Positions 40,324 to 49,580 of a stretch of 64,000 nucleotides of DNA are shown here, piece by piece (positions within the stretch are counted from its first letter, which is position 1; each line of letters begins with the position of its first letter). The notes under the pieces were generated by a model. That model worked only from the letters and a program-made list of their open reading frames with translations. It made no database searches and was not told the DNA's origin. Source of the stretch: Acidobacteriota bacterium (GTDB lineage Bacteria > Acidobacteriota > UBA6911); contig JAFGIY010000193.1 of the NCBI GenBank assembly GCA_016929335.1, forward strand, positions 24,212-88,211. The letters run 5' to 3'. The position numbers were made by a program, and so were the translations under genes.

Positions 40324-40539
40324 GCAAAACCTCCCTTATTTGCGTTTAACGTATTTTCCCACACCCTCATTAGTCCTTTTTATAGCCCGAAAAGAGGCTT
40401 TTTCAAAGGTACATCTGAATAAGTGATAAACCACAACTGCCCCATAATTCAAGGCACTCTACTGAATTCAATTTATCCCGGATTATTAAGGAAAAGCGTC
40501 AGGCATGACCGATATGGGAATGCGCGATTACGCATCTTT

Positions 40540-40653
40540 CATGTGGGTCGCGGCTGAAGCCGCGACCCACATGGAAATCTTTGCTTATGCAGATTGCGTC
40601 TTCGCCACTACGGTTTTCAACCCCATTGTTGAGTTTTGAGACGGTCTCGTGAG
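40540..40653 (+). repeat. Dispersed palindromic repeat, copy A
   Basis: CATGTGGGTCGCGGCTGAAGCCGCGACCCACATG followed by GATTGCGTCTTCGCCACTACGG...TTGTTGAGTTTTGAGACGGTCTC. Confidence 0.85.
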
Positions 40654-40729
40654 CCCTGGGTAAATGGGATTCTACTGTCGGCGACCCTGCAAGGGCGAGA
40701 CAGTCAGAGTCACCCTTGCGGTTATGCAA

Positions 40730-42007
40730 TCACTGTCGGATCGGGGATTCAAACACAGCCGCTTTCCCAAGTTCGGCCTCGATTTCCAGCAGCCGGTTGT
40801 ATTTCGCGATGCGTTCGCTTCTGCACGCAGAACCGCTCTTAATTTGCCCGCCGCCCATCGCTACTGCAAAGTCAGCCATGAAAGCGTCTTCCGTTTCTCC
40901 GGAGCGATGCGAAATCACAAAGCCCCAGCCGGCCTTCCTGCAGAGGTGAATCGCTTCAACCGTCTCCGTTACACTGCCGATCTGGTTCAATTTAATAAGC
41001 ACGGCGTTGGTTGATTTTTCGGCGATGCCACGCGCAATGAACTTGGTATTCGTCACATAAAGATCATCGCCGACTATCTGAATGCGCGATCCCAGCGCTG
41101 CGGTATGCTCGCGAAAACCATCCCAATCGTTTTCTGCCAAACCATCTTCAATTGAAATAACGTGATATTTATCAATCCATGTTTTGTAAAGGGCCGTCAT
41201 CTCAACGCTGGTTTTCTTCCCCTGGCCGGACTTCGAGAGATTGTAGGCACCCTTTTCGAAGAAGGAGCTGGCAGCCGGATCCAGAGCAATTCCTATATCC
41301 TTGCCCGGCTTATATCCTGCTTTTTGGATTGCTTCGACGATCACTTCACACGCTTCATCGTTGCTCTTCAGATCAGGCGCGAATCCGCCTTCGTCGCCGA
41401 CCGCGGTGGCATATCCCTTCTTCTTAAGGATCTTTTTAAGAGTATGGAAAACTTCTGCGCAGTATCGCAGCCCCTCGGCAAAGCTGGGTGCGCCTACGGG
41501 CATCACCATAAATTCCTGCAGGTCGACGCTGTTGTCTGCATGCTTGCCGCCATTGAGTATGTTCATCATCGGCACGGGAATTCGAACCGCGCCGGGTCCT
41601 CCGAGATACGCATATAGGGGAAGATTGGCGGCAATGGATGCAGTGCGCGCCGCCGCCATCGAGACTCCGAGAATGGCATTTGCACCCAGCTTGGTTTTAT
41701 TGGGAGTCCCATCCAAATCGATCATGGTTCGGTCAATTTCTACCTGGCGGCCGGGATCCATCCCGATGATTCTGGGGGCGATTATCTTGTTAACATTAGA
41801 CACAGCCTTCAGGACACCCTTGCCGTCGTAGCGCTTATTATCATTATCACGAAGCTCGCAAGCCTCATTTTCTCCGGTGGAAGCGCCGGACGGCACCGAA
41901 GCGCTTGCCGTTATTCCATTGTTCAGTGTTACGAACGCGCGCAAGGTCGGATTGCCGCGCGAGTCCAGAATTTCAATTGCTCGAATTGATTCAATTTTCA
42001 GGCTCAT
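40730..42007 (-). CDS. eno: Enolase
   Basis: [56 protein letters not shown] at 42007. Confidence 0.97.
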   Translation of the reverse strand: MSLKIESIRAIEILDSRGNPTLRAFVTLNNGITASASVPSGASTGENEACELRDNDNKRYDGKGVLKAVSNVNKIIAPRIIGMDPGRQVEIDRTMIDLDGTPNKTKLGANAILGVSMAAARTASIAANLPLYAYLGGPGAVRIPVPMMNILNGGKHADNSVDLQEFMVMPVGAPSFAEGLRYCAEVFHTLKKILKKKGYATAVGDEGGFAPDLKSNDEACEVIVEAIQKAGYKPGKDIGIALDPAASSFFEKGAYNLSKSGQGKKTSVEMTALYKTWIDKYHVISIEDGLAENDWDGFREHTAALGSRIQIVGDDLYVTNTKFIARGIAEKSTNAVLIKLNQIGSVTETVEAIHLCRKAGWGFVISHRSGETEDAFMADFAVAMGGGQIKSGSACRSERIAKYNRLLEIEAELGKAAVFESPIRQ

Positions 42008-42172
42008 GATCCCTCCTTTATATAGGCAGGCCTCGCCGCGGAGCGGTGAATAAGCTTCCGGCTGAATGAAAAGCGCCGCGCATCCAGGCATTCGACTGCA
42101 GCGAGGACAAAAGAAAGATACTCCTTTTCTCGGTTCCGCAGGGAGTTGATTTTCTGCCGGCTTGGAGTTGAT

Positions 42173-42220
42173 TCAACTCTAAGACTCCAAGGCTCGGAGG
42201 CTCCAAGAAAAGATCCCAAT
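42173..42220 (+). repeat. 48-bp dispersed repeat, copy 1
   Basis: 43/48 identity by eye with 56403..56450. Confidence 0.8.
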
Positions 42221-42637
42221 GTTTCTTTCCTTTAGGAATGCAGTGCCAACCGCTTTGAGCGGCTCATAATTTAAAGCCTCCGGTTCGGCAGGAGTGATAT
42301 TTACTTCTTGACATGCGAAAAGTATGCCGCATTATAGGAGTCGTTTCCTGATGAAAGGAGTTGAATGCAATGAATTTTGCATTCCTTTATTGACTGTGAT
42401 GTGAGCTGTGCGGCTCCCCGTGCGGGAGGCCGGATTTTCCAGCGGCGGTTTGTCGCAAAGGGGAATCAAGGCGCACATCCGACTGGATGAATCCTCTGCT
42501 TTAATCCCGCCTTTATCTCCCTTTCACAAACTCCGCTGAATATTTGCCGCTGCGACATCGGTTAGGCGTGTGATGGCGTTCATTTACGCAACAGATGGCG
42601 CAGAAGGCGATCCATAAATTATTTTTGCGAAAGGGAT

Positions 42638-43804
42638 ATGTGCATGATGTGCTATGGAGAAAGTGAAAAAACAAGCGGAGACCGGCGGCGACCGCCGGCA
42701 TTTCTGACAGCGATATGTCTGATTCATCTTTGTGCTCTACCGGCCCTCTGCGGGGTGAAAACAAAAATCGACGATGAAAAATGGTTCGAAATCGGCGCCA
42801 GAGTTCAGGGGTGGTATCAGTCCGTCAGCGAAGAAGATGCCGACCACCTGAATGATTTCATGGTACGAAGAGCGTACCTCTATCTGCAGGGGCAGGTGGC
42901 GCCCAAACTGACATTTTTTGCTCATATCGCGGGCGACCGGCTCGGACAGGAAGGCGTCGATAGTCCCGGTTCCGGACTGGGGACGGGTGTCAGCCTGCGG
43001 GACGGCTGGATTGCCTTTTCGCCGTATGACGAACTGAAGATACAGGCGGGCAGAATGTATGTGCCTTTCACCCGATCATTCGGGACGGAAAGCACGTTCG
43101 CTCTGCTTACCTTGGATCTGCCGTTCACTCAGGGAGGCGTCCGGGCAAAAGGATTTTTCCCATGCAATGTGGGAAGAGACGATGGAGTTACTGTGTGGGG
43201 GAACCTGGCTAAAGGGATCGTTCAATATCGAGTCGGCGTATTCGATGGCCAGCAGGGAACTCAGAATACACAGAAAAGTCCGCGCACCGCAGCCAGAATT
43301 TCCATTAATCCGCTCGAAAGCGAAGGCAGCTTCTACAATAAAGGGAATTATCTCGGAACAAAGAAGGTGCTCTCTTTCGGAGTAGGATTCGATCGGCAGG
43401 CAGATTTGAAATGGGGTGCCGGCCGTCCAACCTCTGATTATTCCGCATGGACAACGGATGTCTTTTTTGATCACCCGGTAAAATCAGGTGCTGCCATCGT
43501 CGAATGGGCCTACACGGGAATTAAAAACTCCCAGGATTATGGAGACGCCAAAACCTGGTATCTGCAGGGGGGATGGCTGTTGCCTAAGTTTGCCGATAAA
43601 TTCCGGCTGCAGCCGTATGCGAAATACGAATCTGTTTATAGAAATACGGCAGCGGACACAAAATATGCGGGTGGCGGCATCAACCTGTTTTTCAGACAGC
43701 ATGACGCAAAACTCACTTTTGAATTCGACAAGGTCCTGCCGGAATCCGGATCTTCGGAACGATCCAAGTCGATCTTTACCATTCAAATGCAGGTAGGCAT
43801 TTGA
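42638..43804 (+). CDS. Outer-membrane porin (OprO/OprP-like)
   Basis: VQGWYQSVSEEDADHLNDFMVRRAYLYLQGQVAPKLTFFAHIAGD..., repeated amphipathic strands. Confidence 0.75.
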   Translation: MCMMCYGESEKTSGDRRRPPAFLTAICLIHLCALPALCGVKTKIDDEKWFEIGARVQGWYQSVSEEDADHLNDFMVRRAYLYLQGQVAPKLTFFAHIAGDRLGQEGVDSPGSGLGTGVSLRDGWIAFSPYDELKIQAGRMYVPFTRSFGTESTFALLTLDLPFTQGGVRAKGFFPCNVGRDDGVTVWGNLAKGIVQYRVGVFDGQQGTQNTQKSPRTAARISINPLESEGSFYNKGNYLGTKKVLSFGVGFDRQADLKWGAGRPTSDYSAWTTDVFFDHPVKSGAAIVEWAYTGIKNSQDYGDAKTWYLQGGWLLPKFADKFRLQPYAKYESVYRNTAADTKYAGGGINLFFRQHDAKLTFEFDKVLPESGSSERSKSIFTIQMQVGI

Positions 43805-44021
43805 TCTTTATTCAGTGGAAAGAGGCAGCCCCATGTCAACATGCGCATCATTGGGCTATTTAGCCAACGGAGATTTCAGAATGCAGTCGCGGCCAGGTCC
43901 TCTTTCCTTCCCCCGCGCAGACGCAGCTCTCAAAAGCGGGACACGCTGTACGGGCGGAGATGTGTCATTGAAGAATGTTACTTCCATAAAACAGATTTCT
44001 TAAACCTTATGAGAAAAGCCT

Positions 44022-45116
44022 ATGAATAGATTCGTTCAGTTCTTTGCTACTCGATGGGGAATCATCCTGGTCGGAGCGATCATCGGGATCTTTGCCCAGC
44101 TTCTGCAAAAGTGGGGAAATCCTGCAAACATGGGAATCTGCGTTGCCTGTTTTGAGCGGGATATCGCAGGGGCTCTGGGGCTTCACAGGGCTGCTGTTGT
44201 TCAGTATATGCGGCCTGAAATTATCGGCTTTGTAATCGGCTCCATGATTGCAGCCTATATATTTAGGGAGTTCAGAGCCCGCGCAGGTTCGGCGCCCATT
44301 GTGCGTTTCATGCTGGGCATTTTTGCCATGATCGGAGCTCTGGTTTTCCTAGGGTGCCCCTGGCGGGCAGTGCTTCGTCTTGCAGGCGGCGATTGGAATG
44401 CGATTTTCGGCATTCTCGGTTTGATAGGAGGCATATGGATTGGGACGCTATTTCTTAAGAGCGGCTACGATCTGGGACGTTCCAGCGCCACCTACGCTTC
44501 TGTCGGCTGGCTGTTGCCTTTAACCATGCTGGGATTTCTTGTGCTTCTGTTTGTTTTCCCGCAAGTGGCAGGACAGGATAAGAATGGTGTTCTGTTTTTC
44601 AGCCTTAAAGGTCCCGGCTCGATGCATGCGCCGATTCTGGTGTCTTTGGGAGTCGGCCTCCTGATCGGTTTCCTGGCGCAGAGAAGCAGGTTCTGCACCA
44701 TGGGCGCCATCCGGGATTTCATACTTTTCCGGCAAACGCACCTTCTCTCAGGATTTCTAACGCTTGTTATAGTCGCGTTTCTTGCCAATCTGGTATTAGG
44801 GCAGTTCCATCCCGGTTTCATGAAACAACCGGTCGCGCATACCATGGGCTTATGGAATTTCGGCGGCATGGTCCTGGCGGGATTGGCCTTTGCACTGGCC
44901 GGCGGTTGCCCTGGACGACAGCTCTTTCTTGCAGGCGAAGGGGACGGAGACGCGGCTGTTTTTGTTTTGGGAATGATCACGGGCGCCGGCATTGCACACA
45001 ACTTCGGTCTGGCAAGTTCTCCGGAGGGAGTAGGGCCTTATGGGATTCCCGCAGTGATTATCGGGCTGCTGGTTTGCCTTTTTATCGGTTTCACTATGAG
45101 AAAACAATCGGCTTGA
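44022..45116 (+). CDS. yedE: YedE family putative selenium transporter
   Basis: LGCPWRAVLRLAGGDWNAIFG, GFLAQRSRFCTMGAIRDFILF, ALAGGCPGRQLFLAGEGDGDAAVFVLGM. Confidence 0.93.
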   Translation: MNRFVQFFATRWGIILVGAIIGIFAQLLQKWGNPANMGICVACFERDIAGALGLHRAAVVQYMRPEIIGFVIGSMIAAYIFREFRARAGSAPIVRFMLGIFAMIGALVFLGCPWRAVLRLAGGDWNAIFGILGLIGGIWIGTLFLKSGYDLGRSSATYASVGWLLPLTMLGFLVLLFVFPQVAGQDKNGVLFFSLKGPGSMHAPILVSLGVGLLIGFLAQRSRFCTMGAIRDFILFRQTHLLSGFLTLVIVAFLANLVLGQFHPGFMKQPVAHTMGLWNFGGMVLAGLAFALAGGCPGRQLFLAGEGDGDAAVFVLGMITGAGIAHNFGLASSPEGVGPYGIPAVIIGLLVCLFIGFTMRKQSA

Positions 45117-45132
45117 GCAAAGGAGGTGTCGT

Positions 45133-45351
45133 ATGAGTTCCATTGTCGATGCAAGAGGGCTTTCATGCCCGCAGCCTGTTTTAATGACCGTGAATGAAAT
45201 CAGGAAGGTCCAGAAGGGTGAGATTGTCGTCCTCGTGGACACTGATACTTCCAAAGAGAATGTCACCCGCGCGGCAATCTCAAAAGGATGGACGCTGAAG
45301 GGCGTGGAACCGGAAGGGTCCGGCTATCGCATCAGCATTTCCAGGGATTGA
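45133..45351 (+). CDS. TusA/YedF-type sulfurtransferase-like protein
   Basis: VDARGLSCPQPVLMTVNEIRK (CPxP). Confidence 0.93.
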   Translation: MSSIVDARGLSCPQPVLMTVNEIRKVQKGEIVVLVDTDTSKENVTRAAISKGWTLKGVEPEGSGYRISISRD

Positions 45352-45447
45352 TCATGTTTGCTGCGTCCATTCCCAACAGCACGACGCATCTGAGTCAGAA
45401 TAGAATGGGATTTGTGTCCAGCAACGGAATCAGGGATTATTGACATC

Positions 45448-46596
45448 ATGATATATCTCGATCATGCAGCGACTTCCTGGCCGAAACAGCCGGAAGTTCT
45501 CCAGGCTATGACCGATTTCCTGCAGCAGGCCGGGGGAAACCCCGGCCGCTCCGGGCATCGGCTATCGGTTGACGCCGGACGCATTGTCTATGATGCGCGC
45601 GAAGCTCTGGCAGAGTTATTCAATGCAACGGATCCCCTGCGGGTGATTTTTACGGCAAACGGCACGTACGCCGTCAACCTGGGCTTGTATGGGTTACTGC
45701 GCCCGGGCGATCACGTTGTTACCAGCGGCATTGAACACAACGCCGTCATGCGCCCGCTGCGGGGATTAGAAGCTAAGGGCGTACGCTTAACGGTAGTTCC
45801 TTGTGCCCGGGATGGCTCCATCGATCTCAAGGATATTGAACGGGCAGTCCATCGGTCGACGCGCATGGTGGCCGTCACCCATGCCAGTAATGTCATGGGG
45901 ATCATTCTGCCGATTGCTGAAATTGCTGAGATTGCTCATCGGGCGGGGGCCTGGATGCTGGTGGATGCAGCGCAAACGGCGGGAGTCCTGCCTATAGATG
46001 TCCAATCGATGGGCATTGACTTGCTGGCGTTCACAGGCCATAAAGGATTGCAGGGCCCTCCGGGGACCGGAGGCCTGGTGATTGGAGAGCGCGTACGCAC
46101 GGAGGAAATGCAGCCGCTGGTGCGTGGAGGCACCGGCAGCCGCTCGGAATTTGAAATCCAGCCGGAAGATTGTCCCGACAAGTTTGAAAGCGGCACACTC
46201 AACGGTGCGGGGATTGCGGGTCTGGGCGCCGGTGTGCGATGGGTCCTGAAAGAGGGAATCGCATCCATTCGGAGCCGTGAGATGGCATTGGCACAACTGC
46301 TGATGAATGGCCTTGAAGATATTCAGGGAATCACCGTCTATGGTTCCCGGAATATCAAAGACCGCGTATCGATAGTATCCTTCACGGTTGCGGGACATCG
46401 CGTATCGGAGATCGGTTTGCGCCTGGATGAAGAGTATGGGATTATGAGCCGCGTCGGGCTTCATTGCGCACCCGCGGCACATCGCACAATCGGTTCCTTC
46501 CCTGAAGGTACCGTGAGGTTCGCACCCGGAGTGCAGACAAAGAGCGAAGAGGTATCGGAGGCAATCAACGCGGTGAAGGAGATTTCAGGGCATTAA
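45448..46596 (+). CDS. Class V aminotransferase / cysteine desulfurase-like protein
   Basis: IYLDHAATSWPKQPEVLQAM, FTGHKGLQGPPGTGGLVIG (PLP lysine), VGLHCAPAAHRTIGSFPEGTVRFAPG. Confidence 0.93.
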   Translation: MIYLDHAATSWPKQPEVLQAMTDFLQQAGGNPGRSGHRLSVDAGRIVYDAREALAELFNATDPLRVIFTANGTYAVNLGLYGLLRPGDHVVTSGIEHNAVMRPLRGLEAKGVRLTVVPCARDGSIDLKDIERAVHRSTRMVAVTHASNVMGIILPIAEIAEIAHRAGAWMLVDAAQTAGVLPIDVQSMGIDLLAFTGHKGLQGPPGTGGLVIGERVRTEEMQPLVRGGTGSRSEFEIQPEDCPDKFESGTLNGAGIAGLGAGVRWVLKEGIASIRSREMALAQLLMNGLEDIQGITVYGSRNIKDRVSIVSFTVAGHRVSEIGLRLDEEYGIMSRVGLHCAPAAHRTIGSFPEGTVRFAPGVQTKSEEVSEAINAVKEISGH

Positions 46597-46599
46597 ATT

Positions 46600-46833
46600 A
46601 TGTCGATCCCGATTGCATACGGAGTCGTTTTATTTCATACCAGTTCGGCGGCTCTTCGAGCGGAAAAGGTTCTTATCAAGAATGGATTTTCGATCAAAAT
46701 GATTCCCACTCCGCGCGAATTTTCGAGCGATTGCGGTGTTTCTTTGCGATTCAGCTGGCAGGAAGAAACACGTGTGCGCGAATTATTGGAATCCGCCCGC
46801 GTGGAAATAGGATCGATCCATGCCTTGAAATAG
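46600..46833 (+). CDS. DUF3343 family protein
   Basis: Short ORF (VVLFHTSSAALRAEKVLIKNGFSIKMIPTPREFSSDCGVSLRF) between desulfurase-like gene and selD. Confidence 0.85.
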   Translation: MSIPIAYGVVLFHTSSAALRAEKVLIKNGFSIKMIPTPREFSSDCGVSLRFSWQEETRVRELLESARVEIGSIHALK

Positions 46834-46862
46834 GCGGTTTTGGGAAGGAAGGCAGTCAGTCT

Positions 46863-47915
46863 ATGACAGAAGAACGAATCCGTCTTACAGCGCTAACCAG
46901 TGCAGCAGGTTGAGCGGCCAAAATGGGTCCCGAAACCCTGGCGCAGGTGCTGCGCCCGCTGCAAAATCTATTTCGAGCTCAGGATTATCCGTCCCTGCTT
47001 GTAGGACTGGAGATATCGGACGATGCAGCAGTCTATAAAATCAGCGATGAAGTGGCTGTTATTCAGACGCTCGATTTCTTCACGCCCATAGTGGACGATG
47101 CCTATGATTTTGGCGCCATTGCCGCCGCAAATGCGATGAGCGACGTTTATGCCATGGGCGGTCAGGTGACACTGGCGCTGAACATCTGCGGTTTCCCTCC
47201 CAGCCTGCCCGCAGAAATTATCAGCCGGATATTGAGTGGCGGTGCGGAAAAAGTACTTGAGGCCGGCGGCGTTCTGGCCGGCGGACATACGATAGACGAC
47301 AATGAACCCAAATATGGTCTGGCCGTAATGGGCATAGTCCATCCGGGTCGCATTTTAACAAAAGCCGGAGTAAAGCCCGGCGACATCCTGGCGTTGACCA
47401 AACCACTTGGAGTGGGAATTATCGCTACTGCGGCTAAAGGTGATGCGGCTGAGCCGGCTCATGTCGCGGCTGCCGTTGAAAGCATGAAAAAGCTGAACAG
47501 GCAGGCGGCAGCTCTTATTCAACAGGCGGGCATACATGCCTGTACCGATATCACCGGATTTGCGCTTCTGGGACATGCGTGGGAAATGGCGGAAAAAAGC
47601 AGCATACAGATTCGCTTCGATATGAACCGGATTCCTTTTCTGGAAGGAGCGAAGCAATACGCAGGCGAGTGGCTCTTCCCCGGCGGGGCATGCCGGAACC
47701 AGCAGTTCTATGAACGCTATGTAAAATTCGATCCTGACTTGCCGGCGGAGATGCGGCAATTGCTTTTCACGCCCGAAACCTCCGGCGGTTTGCTCGCAGC
47801 TGTTCCACCGGATAAAGTCGAGCTGACGAAGAGGCTCTTTGCAGAATCCGGGCATCCCTTCTGGATTATCGGCGAGGCAACCGAAGGACACGGCATCCGG
47901 ATCGTCCTTTCCTGA
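46863..47915 (+). CDS. selD: Selenide, water dikinase, with in-frame TGA (predicted Sec) at 46911..46913
   Basis: MTEERIRLTALTSAAG-U-AAKMGPETLAQVLRPL in one frame with the ORF at 46923; hairpin GGCGCAG-GTG-CTGCGCC at 46940..46956. Confidence 0.94.
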
Positions 47916-48074
47916 CTTTCCGAATAAAGCTGCCCGACAAAAATCCTGAAATCCACTTTAACGACGTCCATCTGCAACGTGCCTATGCTGCGCGCCGAGA
48001 TAATATTGGCAGTTCTGCAGAATTCCCAGAAGATTAATAATGTGCCTATAATATGTGACAAGCAGAGACACTCT

Positions 48075-48986
48075 ATGAGGAGGAATAGTCAAATGATGGC
48101 TGTTGTCGTAAGAATTATGCCATTCTTAACAATGATCTTGCTCTACGGATACATGGACCAAGTGGTCGTTCAAGCCCAAACCAAGCAAGCTGCAATTCCT
48201 GATATTCCTAAAAAAATTGCTGATGAGCACACCCCAATGGAATATGTTGCTCGGATGATGGAGCAAGTGTATTTAAGGCCGGTAACCTACGAAGATCCAA
48301 TAATGAGTTGGATCGATGACTTTCAACAGATTCAAAATTCAAGGGGGGAGATTATTAAAATCAAAAAGCGGAGAAGCTTTGAAATGCCTGGTGAAGCAAA
48401 TCGACTTAAAACGCCCACGATCAGTGTTGAGCTCCTACAAAGGATTGTGGACGCATATCATGAACAGACCGATGGTCCTCGTTTTAAAATTGAAAGCTCT
48501 CGATGGGGATTGCACATTATTCCAGATCAGGTACGAAATGATCAGGGACAATATACAAAAGCGATTACTTTCCTCGACAGATCCATTTCCGTCCCTGTAG
48601 AAAACCGCACACCATCAGGGCATTTCGAGGCAATATGCGAGGCAATTAACCATTCTATGGTTGCAGGTATTAAGCTTCATAGCTTTACCCCTTATGTGGA
48701 TGGATACTTTTCTCAGGTGCCCCTTTCGCGTATGCCTAGCGATGAAGAAATGATGCAGACAGAATTTTCTTGGGGAACAGAGGGATCGACGGCACGAGAT
48801 GCGCTCATAAATCTGTTTGAACAATCAGCAACGACACTGACGTGGAGATTGTTGTGTGATTCTCATAACTTATCTCAACCGTTATGTGCACTGAATATAG
48901 GCCCAATGGAAGTAAATTACACTGAGACTGGCGGAAGAACATATGAGTCGCCGCTATTTCATGATCGAATAAAGAAAAATGATTGA
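48075..48986 (+). CDS. Secreted protein of unknown function
   Basis: Signal peptide-like N-terminus; start codon uncertain. Confidence 0.5.
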   Translation: MRRNSQMMAVVVRIMPFLTMILLYGYMDQVVVQAQTKQAAIPDIPKKIADEHTPMEYVARMMEQVYLRPVTYEDPIMSWIDDFQQIQNSRGEIIKIKKRRSFEMPGEANRLKTPTISVELLQRIVDAYHEQTDGPRFKIESSRWGLHIIPDQVRNDQGQYTKAITFLDRSISVPVENRTPSGHFEAICEAINHSMVAGIKLHSFTPYVDGYFSQVPLSRMPSDEEMMQTEFSWGTEGSTARDALINLFEQSATTLTWRLLCDSHNLSQPLCALNIGPMEVNYTETGGRTYESPLFHDRIKKND

Positions 48987-49057
48987 TAGCTTTGAGGGAG
49001 GATGACTCTCGATAAGCGCAGAGATCTCATGCTGAAGTTCTTTAGAAGATTCTAGCC

Positions 49058-49226
49058 CGCTTTATTCATGAAGCTTCTGCTGCTGCGGCGTATTCGGACA
49101 AGTCTACGTTGCGCTCGGTCGGATTCCTCGACGTACTGTCGAGTACGCGATCGAAATCCTCCCGTCGCGCGCCTTGCAGCCACGACCGTCTGCATCGCCT
49201 CGCGACAAACCTTCATGAATAATGCG
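49058..49226. mobile_element. MITE-like element with 16-bp terminal inverted repeats
   Basis: CGCTTTATTCATGAAG at 49058..49073 and CTTCATGAATAATGCG at 49211..49226 (1 mismatch), internal CGTACTGTCGAGTACG palindrome. Confidence 0.65.
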
Positions 49227-49361
49227 TGTTCATGCTTCCACCTGTTCATTTTTCTTGGCCTTTGTTAAAGGACATAGAATTACTCAAGATTGTGAGCATT
49301 AAAGGTCTTTATGGAACAGTGAAAGGACGCCGGCCATGAACCGGCTTTTTCCAATTGTGGG

Positions 49362-49472
49362 ATGGAGTTGTTCCATCGCAATGGCTATGAGATCATGGCG
49401 GCCTCAGTGGAAAATGAACCGACGTTCAGTCCCGGCAGACCCACAAACATGGTTGGAGATACATTGAGGTAG
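49362..49472 (+). pseudogene. Possible remnant of a PD40/WD40-like protein (kinase C-terminal region type)
   Basis: MELFHRNGYEIMAASVENEPTFSPGRPTNMVGDTLR resembles the repeated LFYRNGDKMMAV...PTFSAGKP type segment; no surrounding ORF. Confidence 0.4.
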
Positions 49473-49580
49473 ATGGGAGAAGAAGCCATCAAATCCGGCC
49501 AGGCAAGACTATATTCGGGAAGCCGGCGATAACACAAGTGACATGGTTTTTGCAGTTCAAAATCCTATTGGAGACCCTCT

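Noticed and set aside
40540-40573. CRISPR array hypothesis for the GTCGCGGCTGAAGCCGCGAC palindromes
   Set aside because: Copies are kilobases apart, not regularly spaced, and no cas genes are present.
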